Shown: positions 3,862-5,721 of the stretch, one piece after another
How the letters are laid out: each line of letters begins with the position of its first letter
Position numbering within the stretch: position 1 is the first letter of the stretch
NCBI GenBank assembly: GCA_934589325.1
Contig: CAKTNU010000127.1
Span: 1 to 5,721 of the forward strand
Direction of reading: 5' to 3'
Length of the DNA: 5,721 bases
Source of the DNA: an uncultured Oscillospiraceae bacterium
GTDB taxonomy: Bacteria; Bacillota_A; Clostridia; Oscillospirales; Oscillospiraceae
Notes under the pieces: generated by a model
What the model was told of the DNA's origin: nothing
Seen by the model: the letters and a program-made list of their open reading frames with translations, nothing else
Database searches by the model: none
Program-made: the position numbers and the translations under genes

Positions 3862-5721
3862 TCAGATCTTGCTCTCAACAAAGCTCTTGACTGCGGCCAG
3901 CGCCTCATCGAGCTTGGAGACGTCGCTTCCGCCGCCCATTGCCGAGTCGGGACGGCCGCCGCCCTTGCCGGATACTATCGGAGCGATCGTCTTGATAATA
4001 TCGCCGGCCTTCACGCCCTTTGCGACCGCGTCCTTGCCGCAGACGCACTGGAGCGTTATCTTGCCGCCGCTGACAACGGACATCACCGCGACTACGGCGG
4101 GATCCTTGTCGCGCAGCACGTCGCCGAGCTGACGGAGCGCGTTCGCGTCGCCCTCGGTGAGCTTTGCGGTGACAACGTGCAGACCGCCGATGTCGGCCGC
4201 GCCGCGGAGCATATTGTCAGCACCGCCTGCGGATTCCTTGGCCTTGTATTGCTCAATGACGCGCTTTGCCTCCTTGAGCTCCGCAGCCTGCTGCTCGGCC
4301 TTCTGCAGAGCCTCTGCGGGGCTGGACTTGAACAGTGCTGCCACAGACGCGAGAGCGTCGATGCTGCTGTGAAGCTGCTTCATCGTCTCAAGGCCGGTGG
4401 TGGCTTCAATGCGGCGCACGCCGGAGGCAACGGAGCCCTCGGAGATTATATGGAATGAGCCGACCTTTGCGGTATTGCTCAGATGAGTGCCGCCGCAGAG
4501 CTCCACGCTGTAGCCGCCCATGTTGACGACACGCACGACATCGCCGTACTTTTCGCCGAAGAGCGCGGTCGCGCCGGTCTTGCGGGCATCATCGATTGAC
4601 ATCTCGCGCACTTCAACGTCATATCCGGTGAGGACGGCGTCGTTTACCATATCCTCGACCGTGCGGAGCTGCTCCGGCGTAACCGCGGAAAAATGCGTGA
4701 AGTCAAAACGCAGGAAGTCGGGCTCAACGAGAGAACCGGCCTGATGCACATGGTCACCGAGCACATCGCGCAGGGCGCGCTGGAGAAGGTGAGTGGCACT
4801 GTGAGCGCGGCTGACAGCAGCGCGGCGCTTCTCGCAGAAGCGGACGGTGACGGTATCGCCGACGGAGAGCGTGCCGCTTTCCAGCACACCGTAATGCATG
4901 AATTTGCCGCCCTTGTTTTTCAGAACGTTGTTGACCTTGAACTCGGAGACGCCAGCGGTGATGACGCCGTGGTCGGCGACCTGACCGCCCATCTCGGCGT
5001 ACATCGTCGTCTTATCAAGGACAACGATAGCCTCGCCTCCGCTTATTTCATCACGCTGTTCGCCGTCAGCGACGATGGCAAGCACCTTCGCCTTGGTCTC
5101 GACGCGGTCGTAGCCGATGAACTCAGTGTCGGGGATGCTCTTGCCAAATTCAACTCCGGCCCAGCCGAGGTCGCCCAGCGCTTCGCGGGCCTTTCTTGCA
5201 CGGACGCGCTGCTCCTCCATGAGACGGCGGAAGCCCTCTTCGTCGACACTCATGCCCTCGTCGGAGCACATCTCAATGGTCAGATCTATAGGGAAGCCGT
5301 AGGTGTCGTAAAGCTTGAACGCGTCGGCACCGGAGAATACGCTCTCGTTCTTGGCCTTGTGCTCGGCGAGAAGGTCGGTAAATATTCTCATACCTGCGTC
5401 GATGGTTCTTGCAAAGTTTTCCTCCTCGGTCTTGACGACGCGGGTGATGAACTCCTGCTTCTCGCGCAGCTCCGGATACTGGCACTCATTCTCGTGAATA
5501 ACGGTGTCTATGACCTTGTAAAGGAAGGGCTCATTTACGCCGAGGAGCTTGCCGTGTCTTGCGGCGCGGCGCAGCAGGCGGCGCAGAACGTAGCCGCGGC
5601 CCTCGTTGGAGGGCTGCACACCGTCGCATATCATGAAGGTCGCGGAGCGGATGTGATCGGTGATGACGCGCAGGGATACGTCCATCTTGTGGCTCTTGCC
5701 GTAGTAAGCGCCGGTCAGCTC
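3862..5721 (-). CDS. alaS: Alanyl-tRNA synthetase (5' part outside the window)
   Basis: The enzyme charges tRNA-Ala with alanine in the cytosol and clears mischarged Ser- or Gly-tRNA-Ala. The frame is open at the window end, where the visible part starts ELTGAYYGKSHK; 620 codons including the TGA at 3864-3862 are present. Numbering from the first visible residue, the tRNA-recognition helical region contains DGVQPSNEGRGYVLRRLLRR (33-52). The editing domain has HSATH (307-311) and CGGTH (409-413), the four zinc ligands, with the same 102-residue spacing as in E. coli AlaRS. A coiled segment (about 446-496) leads into the C-Ala/DHHA1-type domain with SGKGGGRPDSAMGGGSD (584-600). By comparison with E. 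coli, roughly 250-260 residues of the aminoacylation domain lie beyond base 5721. Everything visible looks intact. The M at 5685 is internal, not the start. The HIT gene follows closely downstream. Confidence 0.97.
   Translation of the reverse strand, partial: ELTGAYYGKSHKMDVSLRVITDHIRSATFMICDGVQPSNEGRGYVLRRLLRRAARHGKLLGVNEPFLYKVIDTVIHENECQYPELREKQEFITRVVKTEEENFARTIDAGMRIFTDLLAEHKAKNESVFSGADAFKLYDTYGFPIDLTIEMCSDEGMSVDEEGFRRLMEEQRVRARKAREALGDLGWAGVEFGKSIPDTEFIGYDRVETKAKVLAIVADGEQRDEISGGEAIVVLDKTTMYAEMGGQVADHGVITAGVSEFKVNNVLKNKGGKFMHYGVLESGTLSVGDTVTVRFCEKRRAAVSRAHSATHLLQRALRDVLGDHVHQAGSLVEPDFLRFDFTHFSAVTPEQLRTVEDMVNDAVLTGYDVEVREMSIDDARKTGATALFGEKYGDVVRVVNMGGYSVELCGGTHLSNTAKVGSFHIISEGSVASGVRRIEATTGLETMKQLHSSIDALASVAALFKSSPAEALQKAEQQAAELKEAKRVIEQYKAKESAGGADNMLRGAADIGGLHVVTAKLTEGDANALRQLGDVLRDKDPAVVAVMSVVSGGKITLQCVCGKDAVAKGVKAGDIIKTIAPIVSGKGGGRPDSAMGGGSDVSKLDEALAAVKSFVESKI

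Noticed and set aside
3676..4458. 260-codon + strand open frame over the HIT and alaS genes
   Set aside because: It runs antisense across the start of one real gene and the end of another and crosses their ribosome site. It is a by-product of GC-rich coding sequence.

Overview
This looks like a chromosomal window from a Gram-positive anaerobe of the Clostridia, most plausibly an Oscillospiraceae/Ruminococcaceae-type gut bacterium. The basis is the clostridial-style large serine recombinase tail, the acyl-phosphate type glycerol-3-phosphate acyltransferase (PlsY), a PepV-type dipeptidase, strong AGGAG-like ribosome sites, and GC-rich housekeeping genes broken by an AT-rich accessory patch. Genus or species cannot be fixed from the sequence alone.

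Layout. Bases 1-240 are the 3' end of a serine recombinase gene, the usual integrase of clostridial integrative elements. Bases 241 to about 1130 form a low-GC accessory patch. It holds a weak hairpin, one or two very small ORFs, an uncharacterised 166-residue protein (494-994) and a 41-codon ORF placed directly behind it. Bases about 1118-1263 are an AT-rich promoter and leader region with a near-consensus sigma-A promoter (TTGCAA-17 bp-TATAAT), A/T palindromes and a leader hairpin. From there the sequence is ordinary core genome: plsY (1264-1890) and an M20 dipeptidase (2011-3390) on the + strand, then a strong bidirectional terminator (3415-3454). Facing them on the - strand are a HIT-family hydrolase (3489-3836) and alaS (3862 to beyond the window end), co-oriented and 25 bp apart.

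How the parts work together. PlsY makes lysophosphatidate for membrane lipids and the dipeptidase finishes intracellular peptide breakdown; they share a strand but no pathway. AlaRS and the HIT hydrolase form a probable two-gene transcription unit. HINT enzymes can hydrolyse aminoacyl-adenylates, so a link to synthetase chemistry is conceivable, though not shown here.

The part most worth a second look is the accessory patch. The 494-994 product carries an R-x4-H-x-G-N motif between predicted helices, which resembles the catalytic motif of HEPN ribonucleases. It is AT-rich, sits beside a recombinase, and has small ORFs on both sides. That arrangement fits, but does not prove, a small toxin/antitoxin-like or defence cargo. 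No CRISPR array, tRNA, rRNA or complete insertion sequence was seen.
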